Assembly (NCBI GenBank): GCA_033816765.1
Contig: JAVSIV010000022.1
Span: 1-64,000 of the forward strand
DNA from: Nothopassalora personata
Lineage: Eukaryota > Ascomycota > Dothideomycetes > Mycosphaerellales > Mycosphaerellaceae
Length of the DNA stretch: 64,000 nt
Direction of reading: 5' to 3'
The notes below the pieces were generated by a model, which did not search any database, had not been told where the DNA came from, and saw nothing but the letters and a program-made list of their open reading frames with translations. Positions within the stretch are counted from its first letter, which is position 1. Each line of letters starts with the position of its first letter. Shown here in pieces: positions 10,901 to 21,676 of this stretch. Both the position numbers and the translations under genes were made by a program.

Positions 10901-11731
10901 TTAGGTGATAGTGAAAACTACGTTATGGCAAATCCAATGCAAACACCTCCTGCTATAGTGCCTGAATGATATTTATTACCATTCTACGCTATATTAAGAT
11001 CTATACCTAACAAATTGTTAGGTGTTATTGCTATGTTTTCTGCTATATTAATAATATTAACTATGCCTTTTACTGACTTAGGTAGAAGTAGAGGATTACA
11101 ATTTAGACCTTTAAGTAAAATAGCATTTTACGTTTTTGTAGCTAACTTCTTAATACTAATGCAACTAGGAGCTAAACATGTTGAATCGCCATTCATAGAA
11201 TTTGGACAAATATGTACAGTATTATACTTTGCACATTTCTTAATTGTTGTACCTCTGGTTAGTTTACTCGAAAACAGTTTAATAGACCTACATTTAAACT
11301 CAACAACACCAGTTGCTTCTGTTATTGCTCAAAGCACTATAACAGTTATAACATATATAGTTAATGTTATTTGTGTTATAGCAGCTGCTATATTTATAGT
11401 ATGATTACTATGACCACAAGTTCAATTGTTGGAAAGTGTCTGTGAACATGGTATAGATATTGTTCATTGTAACATATGCAACTATATATGTCAACATAGT
11501 AACAATGTCTTATCATGCCATGCTTGTATGTCTATGCAAAATCATCTTAACACTATAGCGGAGTGCTCTCACAATTGGGTTCTTCAAGTTCATGATAGGT
11601 TTATGCACGACACTCCCTGCGATCTAGGTTCTCCTTCAGATAGCCATACTCTATATAATAATTTTCAGTCATGTCATTATTATTGTAGTTTATGTTTCGC
11701 AGTGTGTTGTGATGACTGTCATGTAGCTTAG
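1960..11731 (+). CDS. cob: Cytochrome b with C-terminal extension (7 exons)
   Basis: Haem-carrying subunit of complex III in the inner membrane. Proposed exons: 1960-2340, 4397-4411, 5868-5903, 7132-7192, 8530-8545, 9682-9794, 10767-11731, together 1587 nt (528 codons plus TAG/TAA-type stop at 11729-11731). Exon 1 starts MRIWKSHPLL. Haem-ligand regions ('[10 protein letters not shown]', '[12 protein letters not shown]') and the Qo motif '[12 protein letters not shown]' are present. Normal fungal cytochrome b ends at about residue 385 ('[12 protein letters not shown]'). Here the frame stays open for about 140 more residues: a hydrophobic helix at about 398-422, then a Cys/His-rich tail with 'HCNIC', 'CHAC', 'CSLC' and 'CCDDC'. 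Exon ends were chosen by homology plus a G as last intron base. The extension could be cleaved off or be a captured ORF; sequence alone cannot tell. Confidence 0.92.
2341..3456 (+). CDS. LAGLIDADG-GIY-YIG fusion homing endonuclease/maturase
   Basis: Reads in frame from cob exon 1 to TAA at 3454. The first half is a LAGLIDADG_2-type domain: the conserved 'RVGPHNKD' lead-in and a first motif 'GMLGDWWGD' that keeps the acidic residue. The second motif reads 'LIMQIGCL' instead of the usual 'WIMDDG', so its catalytic aspartates are gone. It is followed directly by a GIY-YIG nuclease domain ('[20 protein letters not shown]', then '[17 protein letters not shown]'). Such a two-family fusion is unusual. 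A separate, better-conserved LAGLIDADG second half lies in ruins downstream at about 3731-3956, suggesting a GIY-YIG element entered the older gene and brought a substitute C-terminal half. The LAGLIDADG part may act only as maturase, or be dead. Confidence 0.8.
3457..3956 (+). pseudogene. Remains of GIY-YIG C-terminus and resident LAGLIDADG half
   Basis: About 3560-3730 resembles a DNA-binding tail of GIY-YIG enzymes, with stops. About 3731-3956 reads '[18 protein letters not shown]', '[11 protein letters not shown]', 'DQWRINIWKES', '[14 protein letters not shown]', with one break near 3892. These are the expected second-half sequences of a LAGLIDADG_2 enzyme, as intact in cob introns 3 and 6. 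It marks the part of the old intron gene cut off by the fusion upstream. Confidence 0.7.
4397..5431 (+). CDS. GIY-YIG homing endonuclease in cob intron 2
   Basis: Reads in frame from the 15-nt cob exon 2 (TAFLG) to TAA at 5429. The N-terminal 100 residues are unconserved. The GIY-YIG domain begins near residue 115 ('[20 protein letters not shown]') with the following Arg ('RIYARF'), the conserved Glu region and 'LLPNYNIL'. Then come a '[13 protein letters not shown]' helix repeat of the NUMOD3 type and a NUMOD1-like DNA-binding tail ('[14 protein letters not shown]'). All expected parts are present, so it looks intact. Role: spreads the intron by cutting intronless cob. Known of the family, not shown here. 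Confidence 0.85.
   Translation, partial: TAFLGYKRSPKWFFMKKIDYLHTALSDKILYNKSCINNKYFNAKKPRLVLSKQMIRKYSTSSGINTINTEKNLPFPLKLHDFIENLGFNPVYVFHNAKCENTRRDILNKTKGLSGVYLILNVITGDYYIGSASTNRIYARFTNHLIQFKGSKIVKAAVKKYGLENFAFLILELYPNVVNKENNKELLDMEDKYLKTLLPNYNILTEAGSTFGYKHTDITRQNLRDIHKDPVFKERFSKHLKEIYSEERRERIGNLNRGKTFTCHTIEKMKRAALIREPMSNNTKLKCISNTKAVTLYNLNGTVFGKFSNILAAAKSISCNVKTIRRALKTDKGLVKKQWIVKEL
4412..5867 (+). other. cob intron 2, group I
   Basis: Inserted after the codons for TAFLG, before YVLPY. Core elements at about 5600-5730 match cob intron 1 closely (AAAACGGTTAAAAATG, AAGACCGTCGGTTAG, ACTGGGTCACTGATGGG, AATGTACAGTCG). Confidence 0.85.
5904..6677 (+). CDS. LAGLIDADG_2 homing endonuclease/maturase, cob intron 3
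   Basis: Open from exon 3 to TAA at 6675 when TGA is read as Trp. After a hydrophobic lead of about 50 residues comes '[12 protein letters not shown]', first motif '[11 protein letters not shown]' and second motif 'LAIWIMDDGSK', then the typical '[13 protein letters not shown]'. Both acidic residues are kept. The first motif has Ala where Gly is usual ('GDA' for 'GDG'), a mild deviation. Same family as the cob intron 6 enzyme and the broken half in intron 1. Confidence 0.85.
5904..7131 (+). other. cob intron 3, group I
   Basis: Inserted after the codons for QMSLWG, before ATVITN. Core at about 6880-6995 is nearly identical to cob intron 2 (same GTTAAAAATGTTTGTTAAGC loop), so the two share recent ancestry. 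Confidence 0.85.
7193..8106 (+). CDS. LAGLIDADG homing endonuclease/maturase, cob intron 4
   Basis: In frame with exon 4, ending with TAA at 8104. Two LAGLIDADG_1 motifs are seen: '[13 protein letters not shown]' near 7373 and '[14 protein letters not shown]' near 7780, each with its catalytic acid (D and E). Length and spacing (about 135 residues between motifs) are normal for a single-chain two-repeat enzyme. No break seen. The N-terminal lead of about 50 residues is partly intron sequence read through from the exon. Confidence 0.87.
7193..8529 (+). other. cob intron 4, group I
   Basis: Splits the codon after the residues QDIVE. Near the 3' end it has R-like GTTCAACGACTAATG (8390) and S-like GAAGATATAGTCTAAA (8463) core strings. 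Confidence 0.85.
8546..9524 (+). CDS. LAGLIDADG homing endonuclease/maturase, cob intron 5
   Basis: Continues the exon frame to TAA at 9522. Motifs '[14 protein letters not shown]' (about 8775) and '[14 protein letters not shown]' (about 9175) are both complete. Between them '[11 protein letters not shown]' and '[10 protein letters not shown]' match the fold's usual segments. An N-terminal hydrophobic stretch ('[14 protein letters not shown]') comes from in-frame intron sequence. No defects. Confidence 0.87.
8546..9681 (+). other. cob intron 5, group I
   Basis: Follows a 16-nt exon coding for LWGG and splits the next Phe codon. S-like string GACGAGATCATGATATAGTCC at about 9590 marks the core near the 3' end. 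Confidence 0.83.
9795..10489 (+). CDS. LAGLIDADG_2 homing endonuclease/maturase, cob intron 6
   Basis: In frame with exon 6, stop TAA at 10487. Shows '[13 protein letters not shown]', first motif '[11 protein letters not shown]', '[11 protein letters not shown]', second motif 'LAIWIMDDGTW' and '[17 protein letters not shown]'. This is the best-preserved LAGLIDADG_2 gene in the window and serves as a template for recognising the split pieces in intron 1. Confidence 0.87.
9795..10766 (+). other. cob intron 6, group I
   Basis: Splits a Ser codon in HDSAGS. Core at about 10620-10755 repeats the signature of introns 1-3 (GTGAAAACGGTTAAAATA, AAGACCGTCGGTTA, ACTGGGTCACTGGTGGG, AATGTACAGTCG). Confidence 0.85.
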
Positions 11732-11816
11732 AGCCTATAAAAATAACAAAAAAACAAAAAAAAAATAAATATATACGATAAGTACTTAATAAACAAAGCT
11801 TTTTTTTTTATAGTAA

Positions 11817-11870
11817 TTAAAATAGTAATTAAAATAGTAATTAAAATAGTATTTAAAATAGTATTTAAAA
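11817..11870 (+). repeat. 13-bp tandem repeat before atp9 leader
   Basis: About four to five copies of a unit close to ATAGTAATTAAAA, drifting to ATAGTATTTAAAA, end just before the atp9 leader of ORF A. A shortened form precedes the intact atp9 at about 13950. Confidence 0.7.
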
Positions 11871-11924
11871 TAGTAAAGGGGGTTTCCTTTAAAATACAAT
11901 TATAACTTTAAATATCTAACTTAA

Positions 11925-12806
11925 ATGATACAAGCAGCAAAAATTATTGGAACAGGTTTAGCCACAACAGGATTAATCGGTGCAGGTGTAGGTATAGCTT
12001 TAGCGCTTGGCGTATACGTACCATGTTTTCATTTTGGAACAGGTTTATATGGAATACACGTTATCGCAGGTACAGTGTTTTTAATTATAGGTTTCTGACG
12101 TTTATTTTCACACATTATTAGTGTTAATTATTATTCTCAGAAGATTATAGGTAAATTACTAGAAAATTACCTTTTAACTACATTACCATTTGCACTAGTA
12201 TTAATTTTATCTAGAAATTTTTCTAGTTTTGCCTTATTTCAATTAGAACTTACTTTTATAATTTTCATTGTAAATTTGTTCTTTTCTAGTTTAGCTGTTT
12301 TGTTTGCTTTACTAAATACACCGCAGTTAGCGCAATCCCAAAAAGAATTTACTTGAAGTAAATTCACAAATATGTTAATTACACGGTTATTGTTTTCAAT
12401 GGTTTCAGGTTTATTTATATATGTATTTGGCCTTGACCTGATATCAGCTTCAGTAGGAGAACTTACAATAATTAACTCATGTGGGTGATGTAATGCATGT
12501 GTACAAGGTGCGGAGCCTTATCTAGCTGGTTTAAGAAATGAAGTAACTGTTCATATTAAGAATTTGAAGGCTGGATTAGACTGGAGGGATTCAAAAGTAA
12601 GAGATAGAACAATTATACCTACTCAACCGGGTGCTAACTTAACAGCTATTGCGGGAAATACTGCTAGAATTGACGCTATTGTTTATACAGAATCTAGTAT
12701 GAAAGCCGATATGGCGCAGCGTGGTCTTCCTATTAAATTATGAGATTTAACTGACCACCAAAAGAGACAGCTTTACAGAGCTAATAGTTATTTAAATAGA
12801 AAATAG
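11925..12806 (+). CDS. Three-part chimera: atp9 start, cox3 segment, membrane ORF with Cys tail (ORF A)
   Basis: Open for 293 codons from the atp9 ATG to TAG at 12804. Residues 1-24 are the start of ATP synthase subunit 9. Residues 25-66 match cox3 ('FHFGTGLYGIHVIAGTVF' against '[18 protein letters not shown]' in the real cox3) up to 'GFWRLF'. Next are several hydrophobic segments (about 85-180), then a hydrophilic domain starting with 'CGWCNAC' at residues 186-192 and ending 'LWDLTDHQKRQLYRANSYL'. The 5' leader is the atp9 leader. Directly downstream is a piece of atp6. ORF B at 13171 is a broken relative along the whole novel part. Not matched to a known family. The intact frame suggests it is or was expressed. 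Confidence 0.75.
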
Positions 12807-12814
12807 TCACTTTC

Positions 12815-13075
12815 TTAATTTTTTATACTACCTTTATTAGTTTTAATAGAATTTATCTCATATTTAGCCGTAAATCTCTTATTAGGTTTAATATTAGCTG
12901 CAAACATATTATCATGACATGTGGTTTTACATATAACAAAATGACTTCAGGGTTTTATTTTTTTTTCTTAGGATTTAGCGCTTACTGGTACGCAATTAAG
13001 TATTGCATTAATACAAGCTCAAGTTTTTGTAGTTTTATTACGTTCTTACATACTTACTTACACTAATAACAAAAA
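12815..13075 (+). pseudogene. atp6 3' fragment behind ORF A
   Basis: Matches the C-terminal third of the real atp6 (minus strand, 30613): 'LPLLVLIEFISYLAVN', 'LAANILSWH' and, after a scrambled middle, 'ALIQAQVFVVLLRSYI'. It has lost function. Its place, right after ORF A and before the next atp9 leader, mirrors the atp6-atp9 order kept on the minus strand. Confidence 0.75.
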
Positions 13076-13170
13076 AAAATAGATATATATCACAAGTACT
13101 TAATAAAAAAAGCTTTTTTTAATAGTAAAAGGGTTTACTTTAAAATTATAACTTTAAATATCTAACTTAA

Positions 13171-13822
13171 ATGATACAAGCAGCAAAAAACCCCTTTCAT
13201 TTAGTAACGCTATTATTTCCTATATTATTGGTTATCCTAAAATCATTTCCTAATTTTGTTTTATCAGAATTATAACTTAGTTGTTTTATATTTATTATAC
13301 AGTATTACTTTACTGGTATAATTGTTTTATTTGGTTTTATTACTACTGAATATAAGACAGGTAAAAGTTTTACCTGAGATGTTTTTTTTTTTACACTATC
13401 AAAACATTTATTATTAACAGTATCTGTAGGTTTAATTGTAATTATGATCGACTCTTCTAGGTTTAGGTTTGTGTTATGGCTTAGTTCTCTTAGCTGACTG
13501 TGTTATGTGTCCCAGTTGTATAAGAGAAGCAAATACTTTTATATCAAAGGTAAGACGTGAGATCTCAACCCACTCTTCACTATTAAAACGTGCGCTAGAT
13601 GCACGAGATAGGGCACTTTTTTATAATAGCCTAACACCTGTGCAATGGAGTAATAATAGGGATACTATTTGTTATTATGTAGCAAACCTCCAGCCTAGAG
13701 TTTTTATCGAGTCTTAAATTAGACGAGATGGGGCGGAGTACGGTGTTAACTTTACATTATGATCTCTTTCACCCCATCAAGCTACACAGTTAGCTAGAGC
13801 TAGTTATTACGGTGTTCGTTAG
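13171..13822 (+). pseudogene. atp9-start chimera, broken paralogue of ORF A (ORF B)
   Basis: Starts with the atp9 leader and MIQAAK, then diverges. The sequence parallels ORF A: 'LVTLLFPILLVILKSF' (A: 'LLTTLPFALVLILSRNF'), 'KSFTWDVF' (A: 'KEFTWSKF'), 'DCVMCPSC' (A: 'CGWCNAC') and 'LWSLSPHQATQLARASYY' (A: 'LWDLTDHQKRQLYRANSY'). Breaks: TAA at 13273, a frameshift near 13455-13465, and an in-frame TAA at 13715, after which the frame goes on to TAG at 13820. Conservation at the far end after the last stop shows it was once one gene. Confidence 0.7.
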
Positions 13823-13824
13823 CT

Positions 13825-13920
13825 ATACTCCCTCTGTTAGTTTTAATAGAATTTATCTTATATTTAGCCAGAAATCTGTCATTGGGTTTAAGATTAGCTG
13901 CAAACATATTATCATAACAT
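13825..13920 (+). pseudogene. Second atp6 fragment
   Basis: About 95 bp coding for 'LVLIEFILYLARN' and 'LRLAANILS', the same atp6 segment that follows ORF A. It is followed by the leader of the intact atp9. Confidence 0.75.
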
Positions 13921-14021
13921 ATACTTAAAAATAAATATATACGATAAGTACTTAATAGTATTTAAAATAGTAAAGGGGGTTTCCTTTAAAATACAATTAT
14001 AACTTTAGATATCTAACTTAA

Positions 14022-14246
<225 letters not shown>

Positions 14247-15118
14247 TCTAACAATTAACTCATGCATCGACGGCTTACCTTTTTACGAGTTTACCATCTA
14301 TTTGACCCGCGCAACTAGAATCTCATAAAGTATTTTTATGATCTAACGTGTGATGCATATTGCAGAATGTGTTATTATATTATACCATAATAATATAACA
14401 AAATTTTAACATAAATACATTACAGTAAAGTCTTACACTTAAATTAATATTGATAGAAATATAAATTTTGGTATTATGCAGTAAATAATAAACATTTTTA
14501 TATGAAATTATAAACCAATATAAAGTATTCTTTTAGTTATATTCGCAACAACAGAAATTAGCTTTTTTGCGTCCTTGTTACGTATTTTAGATTTTTTAAT
14601 AAAAAAAACATAGCTTCAAAAAAAAACACTGACTATAAACCTAGTATAAACGATGCATATTTTATGTATTAATAGGTTTAACATCTTACCTATCAATTTC
14701 TTACTTTTATGTTAGATACGATCACTTATTAATAGTTATAATATTTTTTATACTAACTATAATACAGGTTAACTTAGTAACAAAGTATGATTTTTAATTA
14801 TTATAAGATAGGTTTAAATATCACATTTTAGATAAACTTTTCAATTTATATACATATAAAAATGTGTTTAGTCTATAAACTTGTTTAGCGTATATACCTT
14901 AAGCATTTTTAAGTGATTAACAACTCAATTTTTTTTTTAATGACAATAGAACTTATTTTAAATAGTCTAAATAATAACAACTGAGTAGATGTGTCTCATA
15001 TGCTGAGTGACAACAACGTCTATTTTATGTACAAATTTGGTACTAGGATATTTTTTTTTACAGATTGCAATCAGGTGATCTAACTTTTATATCTGAAGTG
15101 TACTTAAGCTAAAATTTT
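14247..15118. other. Non-coding spacer
   Basis: About 870 bp, very A+T-rich, no ORF of note. At about 14765-14830 a tRNA-like string (GGTTAACTTAGTAACAAAGT, ATTTTTAAT, GGTTTAAAT) looks like another worn tRNA-Lys copy. Nothing else recognised. Confidence 0.5.
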
Positions 15119-15344
15119 CACCAAGTAGTTGGCGGAGTTAGTGGGCCTATTTAATAACCTCTAATTTCATTATATATATACTTTTGAAAAAATGCGTTTA
15201 GTCCTTAAACATGTTTAGCATTTATACCTTAAACAATTTAATCGATTAACAATATAACCTTTAAGTTAGTTATACAACCTTACAATTTATTTACAAATAA
15301 AAAGGTTATTAACTTAAAAATACCTGATATTTCTATGTGATGAG
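15119..15344 (+). repeat. Copy of the cox1 leader (direct repeat)
   Basis: Nearly identical (about five differences in 226 bp) to 18493-18718 and, inverted, to 63313-63538. The repeat ends exactly within the first cox1 codons (ATGTGATGAG). Here it runs into a tRNA-Glu body instead of cox1. Confidence 0.9.
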
Positions 15345-15406
15345 TCAAGAGGTTAAGACATAATGCTTTCACCATTACATCTTGGGTTCAATTCCCAAGT
15401 GGGTTA
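15345..15406 (+). pseudogene. trnE: tRNA-Glu (UUC) lacking its 5' acceptor strand
   Basis: D-arm GTC-AAGAGGTTAA-GAC, anticodon stem TAATG/CATTA with loop CTTTCAC (anticodon UUC) and T-arm TTGGG-TTCAATT-CCCAA are all good. The 3' acceptor strand is GTGGGTT, but the 5' side has been replaced by the end of the cox1-leader repeat and cannot pair. Probably truncated by the recombination that placed the repeat here; it could only work if the 5' end were repaired. Confidence 0.65.
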
Positions 15407-15479
15407 AAAACGTAATATATCATTTATCATTTAGGATTTATATTAGTATACTTTACATGTAAAAAAAAAAATATGTACT

Positions 15480-15755
15480 GCTTAGAGGTCTTGGTATAGC
15501 GATATGCTATAGACGTTGTAAAAGAGCTCTTTTACAAGGGAGGAGATCATAAGAACTATAGCGTGATAGGGGCTTAGTTTACGGATATACTTGGGTGAAT
15601 TTATCGAAGGCTTAAGATTTTTCACTTATGGCTCTGAACAATTTAGATCGATCATCAGGTTGTTTAAGACTGGATAATTTCTACTGATCATAGATTAATC
15701 TGAGGCGAGTATAACGGCAGTTGTGCGGGATGCGGGGCACAAAACCAAGGCTGAA
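15480..15755 (+). ncRNA. Structured RNA candidate, possibly RNase P RNA
   Basis: A comparatively G+C-rich 275-bp block between tRNA genes with no ORF. It contains perfect hairpins (TATAGC-GATAT-GCTATA near 15493; TTGTAAAAGAG/CTCTTTTACAA near 15516). Its 5' end GGTCTTGG can pair over 8 bp with CCAAGGCT at the 3' end, next to ACAAAACC. RNase P RNAs pair their first and last conserved blocks in this way (helix P4) and carry an ACANAA string beside the 3' strand. The rest of the conserved RNase P set was not confirmed, so the identity is tentative; the RNA character is better supported. Confidence 0.4.
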
Positions 15756-15827
15756 GGGGATATAGTTTAATTGGTAAAACTGCGATTTTGCATATCGTTA
15801 TTTTAGGATCGAGTCCTAATATCTCCA
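15756..15827 (+). tRNA. trnA: tRNA-Ala (UGC)
   Basis: Acceptor GGGGATA/TATCTCC, D-arm around GTTTAATTGGTAAAAC, anticodon stem GCGAT/ATCGT with loop TTTGCAT (anticodon UGC), T-arm TAGGA-TCGAG-TCCTA, discriminator A. Looks functional. Confidence 0.88.
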
Positions 15828-15852
15828 TGAATACTATAATCATTTATATTAA

Positions 15853-15926
15853 GCTCGAGAAGCTCAACCTGGAAGAGCGGAACTCTGAAGATGTTTAGGT
15901 TATAAGTTCAAATCTTATCTCGAGCA
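15853..15926 (+). tRNA. trnF: tRNA-Phe (GAA)
   Basis: Perfect acceptor GCTCGAG/CTCGAGC, D-arm GCTC-AACCTGGAA-GAGC, anticodon loop CTGAAGA (anticodon GAA) on a weak stem with one or two mismatches, T-arm ATAAG-TTCAAAT-CTTAT, discriminator A. The weak anticodon stem is the only doubt. Confidence 0.78.
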
Positions 15927-16400
15927 TTAACACCCAGCAAAAAAAAAAAATTAAATTTGTAATACTTTACATTAGTAATGTAGTTGATGAAAGGTTGTAA
16001 TTTTCCTTTCTAGAGTAGAAAGTCGTCTCAAAGTCGTCTCAAGATACATGGTTTTTTATAATAAAAATAGTAGACTTCTATTATAAAAGATTCTATTTCG
16101 ATTTAGATTTTATTAGATCCGATGGTTAATAAAATTTCTAGCTAAGAAAACTTATTTAATAGGTACTGATTACGACGGGGGGGACTACACCATGGACAGA
16201 ACTTTTTTTTTACCTATCTATGAAGGGTAAACTGAATTTTTACATTTGGCTGATTTTTGTTATTTCTTTTTACTATTAGCAATGACAGGGGGATACGCTT
16301 TTTTTTTCATTGTTATTTACTTCTCTTAGTATACCTGATAGTTACTAAGGAATTCTATTTCATCTAAATTGATTTCTCTTATCAGACTTCAATTTATGTT
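15927..16400. other. Non-coding spacer
   Basis: No gene recognised. A short tandem AAGTCGTCTC occurs twice at about 16019, and a G-run lies at 16177. Confidence 0.4.
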
Positions 16401-16680
16401 GTATAGTCTTAGGGTCTGTAGGTTACTGAACGACCTAATTAGTTTGTCCTCGTTGTTCATCCATTTCTTAGATGATAAGATCTAAGTTACAGGTAACAGG
16501 TATTGTTTTCGAGTCTTACAGCTAACTGTGACAAATATTTCAGTTAACCCCGAATCGCTCTTAGGGAGAGAGGTGAGATCACGAAGGTCAAAATCGACTG
16601 ATTGAAATAACAAAAAACTTTAGAGAGTTTTCCTGCACCGTTTCCTGCACCGGCTTGTTTAAGTATTCCTAAAGAATAAA
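16400..16680 (+). repeat. Dispersed leader element, copy A
   Basis: Shares ordered blocks with copies B (20640-20830, plus) and C (32760-32985, minus): TGTAGGT, a CCTCGT..TCATCCATTT block, AGTTACAGGTAACAG, and CTGTGA.AAAT, then in A and C GGGAG and AGAGAGTTTTC.TGC. All copies stand upstream of plasmid-like or rpo-type reading frames. The spacing suggests a conserved RNA leader or a plasmid-end relic; not recognised as a known element. Confidence 0.55.
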
Positions 16681-16707
16681 GAATGCGCAAGTTCCTGACG
16701 TTTATTA

Positions 16708-16818
16708 TTAAGAAAAAATAAAGAAAAAATAAAGAAAAAATAAAGAAAAAATAAAGAAAAAATAAAGAAAAAATAAAGAAAAAATAAAGAAAAAATAAAG
16801 AAAAAATAAAGAAAAAAT
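16708..16818 (+). repeat. 11-bp tandem repeat AAAGAAAAAAT, about 10 copies
   Basis: Uninterrupted copies immediately before the rpo-type start at 16821. The minus-strand frames across it code only for Phe/Leu runs and are not genes. Confidence 0.95.
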
Positions 16819-18030
16819 ACATGATGTTTAGAACTATGCTTATTAGAAAATTTGACTTTTCCCATTTTACTTATTTATCTTTTCCCACTAGAGCTATATC
16901 TAACTCTGCTACTGTTTTTAGTCCTATTGCTACTTCTTTAGGTGTTAAATCTTCTCAGATTTTTTTTTTTTAATCGATTACTGTTAGTTTCAATGATCTT
17001 AATAAAAATTCAAATGCTATATTTAGATATTTATTATTTAATCTAAAACCTCGTATTCAATATAGTATGGTGATTAAATTAAATGATAGATATATATCTG
17101 AGGTTATTTTTTATCCTTTGAACATATCACTTCATGAATTCCTTAATAAGATAGTTTTCGAGTCATATAAGGTATGTCATGAAGAAATTAATGCTAAATT
17201 AGTAATTACATTAGAAGAGGTTATTAAAGTTGTTTATAAGCCTTTTTCAGGTGTTAGAGCTAGTGTAAGCAAGGGTTCTTATAAACGTGGAGTTGAACGC
17301 AGAGAAAATCAACATAAAGATTTAGCATTTCCTTTAGTGCCTAAAAAGTCTCTCCAAGATATTTTTAAGTTAACTACTAGAAAATATGAAGGTCTGAAAA
17401 GAAGGGAATTTAATAGATCTCAACGTAGAAGTGGTAAAAGAGATTACTCTACTACTTCTGTTACAAATCCTTATCTTAATGGTAACATGTTTGACAGGAT
17501 AGAAAAAAAAAAATTTAAAAGTACAAATTTTGAAGCTAGTAGTGAGGTACAGTTAGAATTAGAAAAATATCTGTTGGAGTTTAAATCAGAGGTTACTAGT
17601 ACTGATACTACTTTAATAAGAGATGTAGATGCTAGATGGTTGTCGGGACCTGTTACGTCATTTATATCTAAAAAAAAAAGTCCCCTATGATTTCTGCTTA
17701 CTTAGAAGCCTTACTTAAATCTAACAACAAAAATGATAAATTCAAAGTTACTATTTTGAATGTAGTCGGTAGTCAATTCATATTTGATAATTGTGTTTAC
17801 TTTTTACTTAAATTACTAAGAGATGCTAAGACTGAAAACTTAGATTTATTAGGGGTTACATCTGTAGGTGTTAAAGTAGGTAAGATCATCCTTGATAAGT
17901 ATTTAAGAATTAATAAAGGAGATGATATAAGTAACTTCAAGACTTGACATGATAATTACATTAGGGATATACCTGAATTAAAAGGTATATTAAACAACGA
18001 TGATTCTTTTTACTTAAAATTAGGTACTAA

Positions 18031-20331
<2,301 letters not shown>

Positions 20332-20640
20332 TTCCCACTCGGATTGAGCTTACTTTTCATTTGGATTAACCTTATTTTTCACTAGCATTATTTTTTTTAT
20401 TATATTTAAAATAAAAAAAAAAAAATAAAAAAAAAAATAAAAAAAAAAAATAAAAAAAAAAAAGTTATCAGCTTTTAGTGTATATAACTAATTTTTTTTT
20501 TCATCTATATAATATGTATCAAAGTTATATATGGAAACCTATGTTTATTATTTTTCTCTTGAAATTAAGGAAAAGTTACTTAAATATTATATTATATTTG
20601 ACATAGGTTAGTGTTATAAAAGTAGAAAAAAGATATTATA
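20332..20640. other. Non-coding A/T-run spacer
   Basis: Dominated by A-runs separated by single T residues (20405-20462). No gene seen. Confidence 0.5.
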
Positions 20641-20830
20641 TAAAATAAACGTAAGCTTATAGGTAGTCCTCATTCGTCATACATTTCTATAGGAATAGTA
20701 ACTTTAGATACAGGTAACAGGCGTTATTTCTTTGCTAGTTAAAAATATTAGCATAAGCTTACATATTGTTGGTTGAGTCTACACCTAGCTGTGATAAATG
20801 TTTTTATTCACATTATTGATAATATTTTCA
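20640..20830 (+). repeat. Dispersed leader element, copy B
   Basis: Blocks TAGGTAGTCCTCATTCGTCAT, TACAGGTAACAGGCG and CTAGCTGTGATAAATG align with copies A and C. It precedes the rpo-like fossil at 21087. Confidence 0.5.
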
Positions 20831-21086
20831 GTGTAAGATATACGCTAAAAACTGGATAGTTCCTGTATAGCTTATTTTATTAAGAATATTATATAGTTCC
20901 TGAGGTTATGGTCATGGCTCCTTACCAAGGTTTATATTTTTATAATTAACAAACTATGATATATATGAACAGCTTTAATACAAGATTTCCCTTTGCTTTA
21001 TAAGGTTTATCTGGTAAAAGATTGATAATTCTGTTGACTAAGATCTGAGTTGTTAATCTAAGGATTTTCTATGACCTATTAATGAC

Positions 21087-21676
21087 TTGAAGCGTTATCG
21101 TATTACTTTTTCTCAACTTATTGAAAATGCAAGTTCTTTTCAAAAGGCTATTTTATCAGAAATGAATAGTAAATATAGTTATGTTATCTGTATTCATAGT
21201 AATGAATCTGTTGATTTATCTGACAAACTTCTTGTAAAGTGGATATTCAAGGTAGATGACTTCACTCTAGAGAATTAAAAAAAAATATTATTAAGCCTTT
21301 ATATGCTTAGGGTGTCTGTGAGGAAGAATCAAATGATTATTAACTTATAAGTTTATGAAGTTGATATACAGGTACCAGCTCTAATTATTATGATGCACGT
21401 GTTGACTTAAATGACAAGAGTCTTAATGTATCATATGCTAGAGAGGTTGCTAAAAGATTAGAATATATAGACAGAACAAAGCAGCCTATTAAACCTAAGC
21501 CTGTTTCTCGTATTCAAGACGTTATTAATCATAATATTAAGAAAAAAAGGCTAATCTCAAAAAAGTTTTTAATAAAAATGCTGCTAGAAAAAAAAACGTT
21601 TTGGTAGTGATAGTAGGAAAATTTTCTACTCTTTCACAAAGATATAGTTCATCTGATACACAACTTACTGTTTAAA
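21087..21676 (+). pseudogene. Second rpo-like N-terminal fossil
   Basis: A broken frame: 'KRYRITFSQLIENAS' to 21278, then 'YDARVDLNDKSLNVSYAREV' and 'KPKPVSRIQDVIN' to about 21600, ending 'SSSDTQLTV' at about 21676. The order basic segment, 'RIQD', basic segment, Ser-rich mirrors the rpo copy at 17250-17460 ('KKSLQDIFKL', 'RREFNRSQRR', 'YSTTS'). Similarity is weak; it may be another plasmid ORF. Confidence 0.4.

Noticed and set aside
16544..16865. Minus-strand frames rich in Phe and Leu
   Set aside because: They are translations of the 11-bp tandem repeat and overlap the rpo leader.
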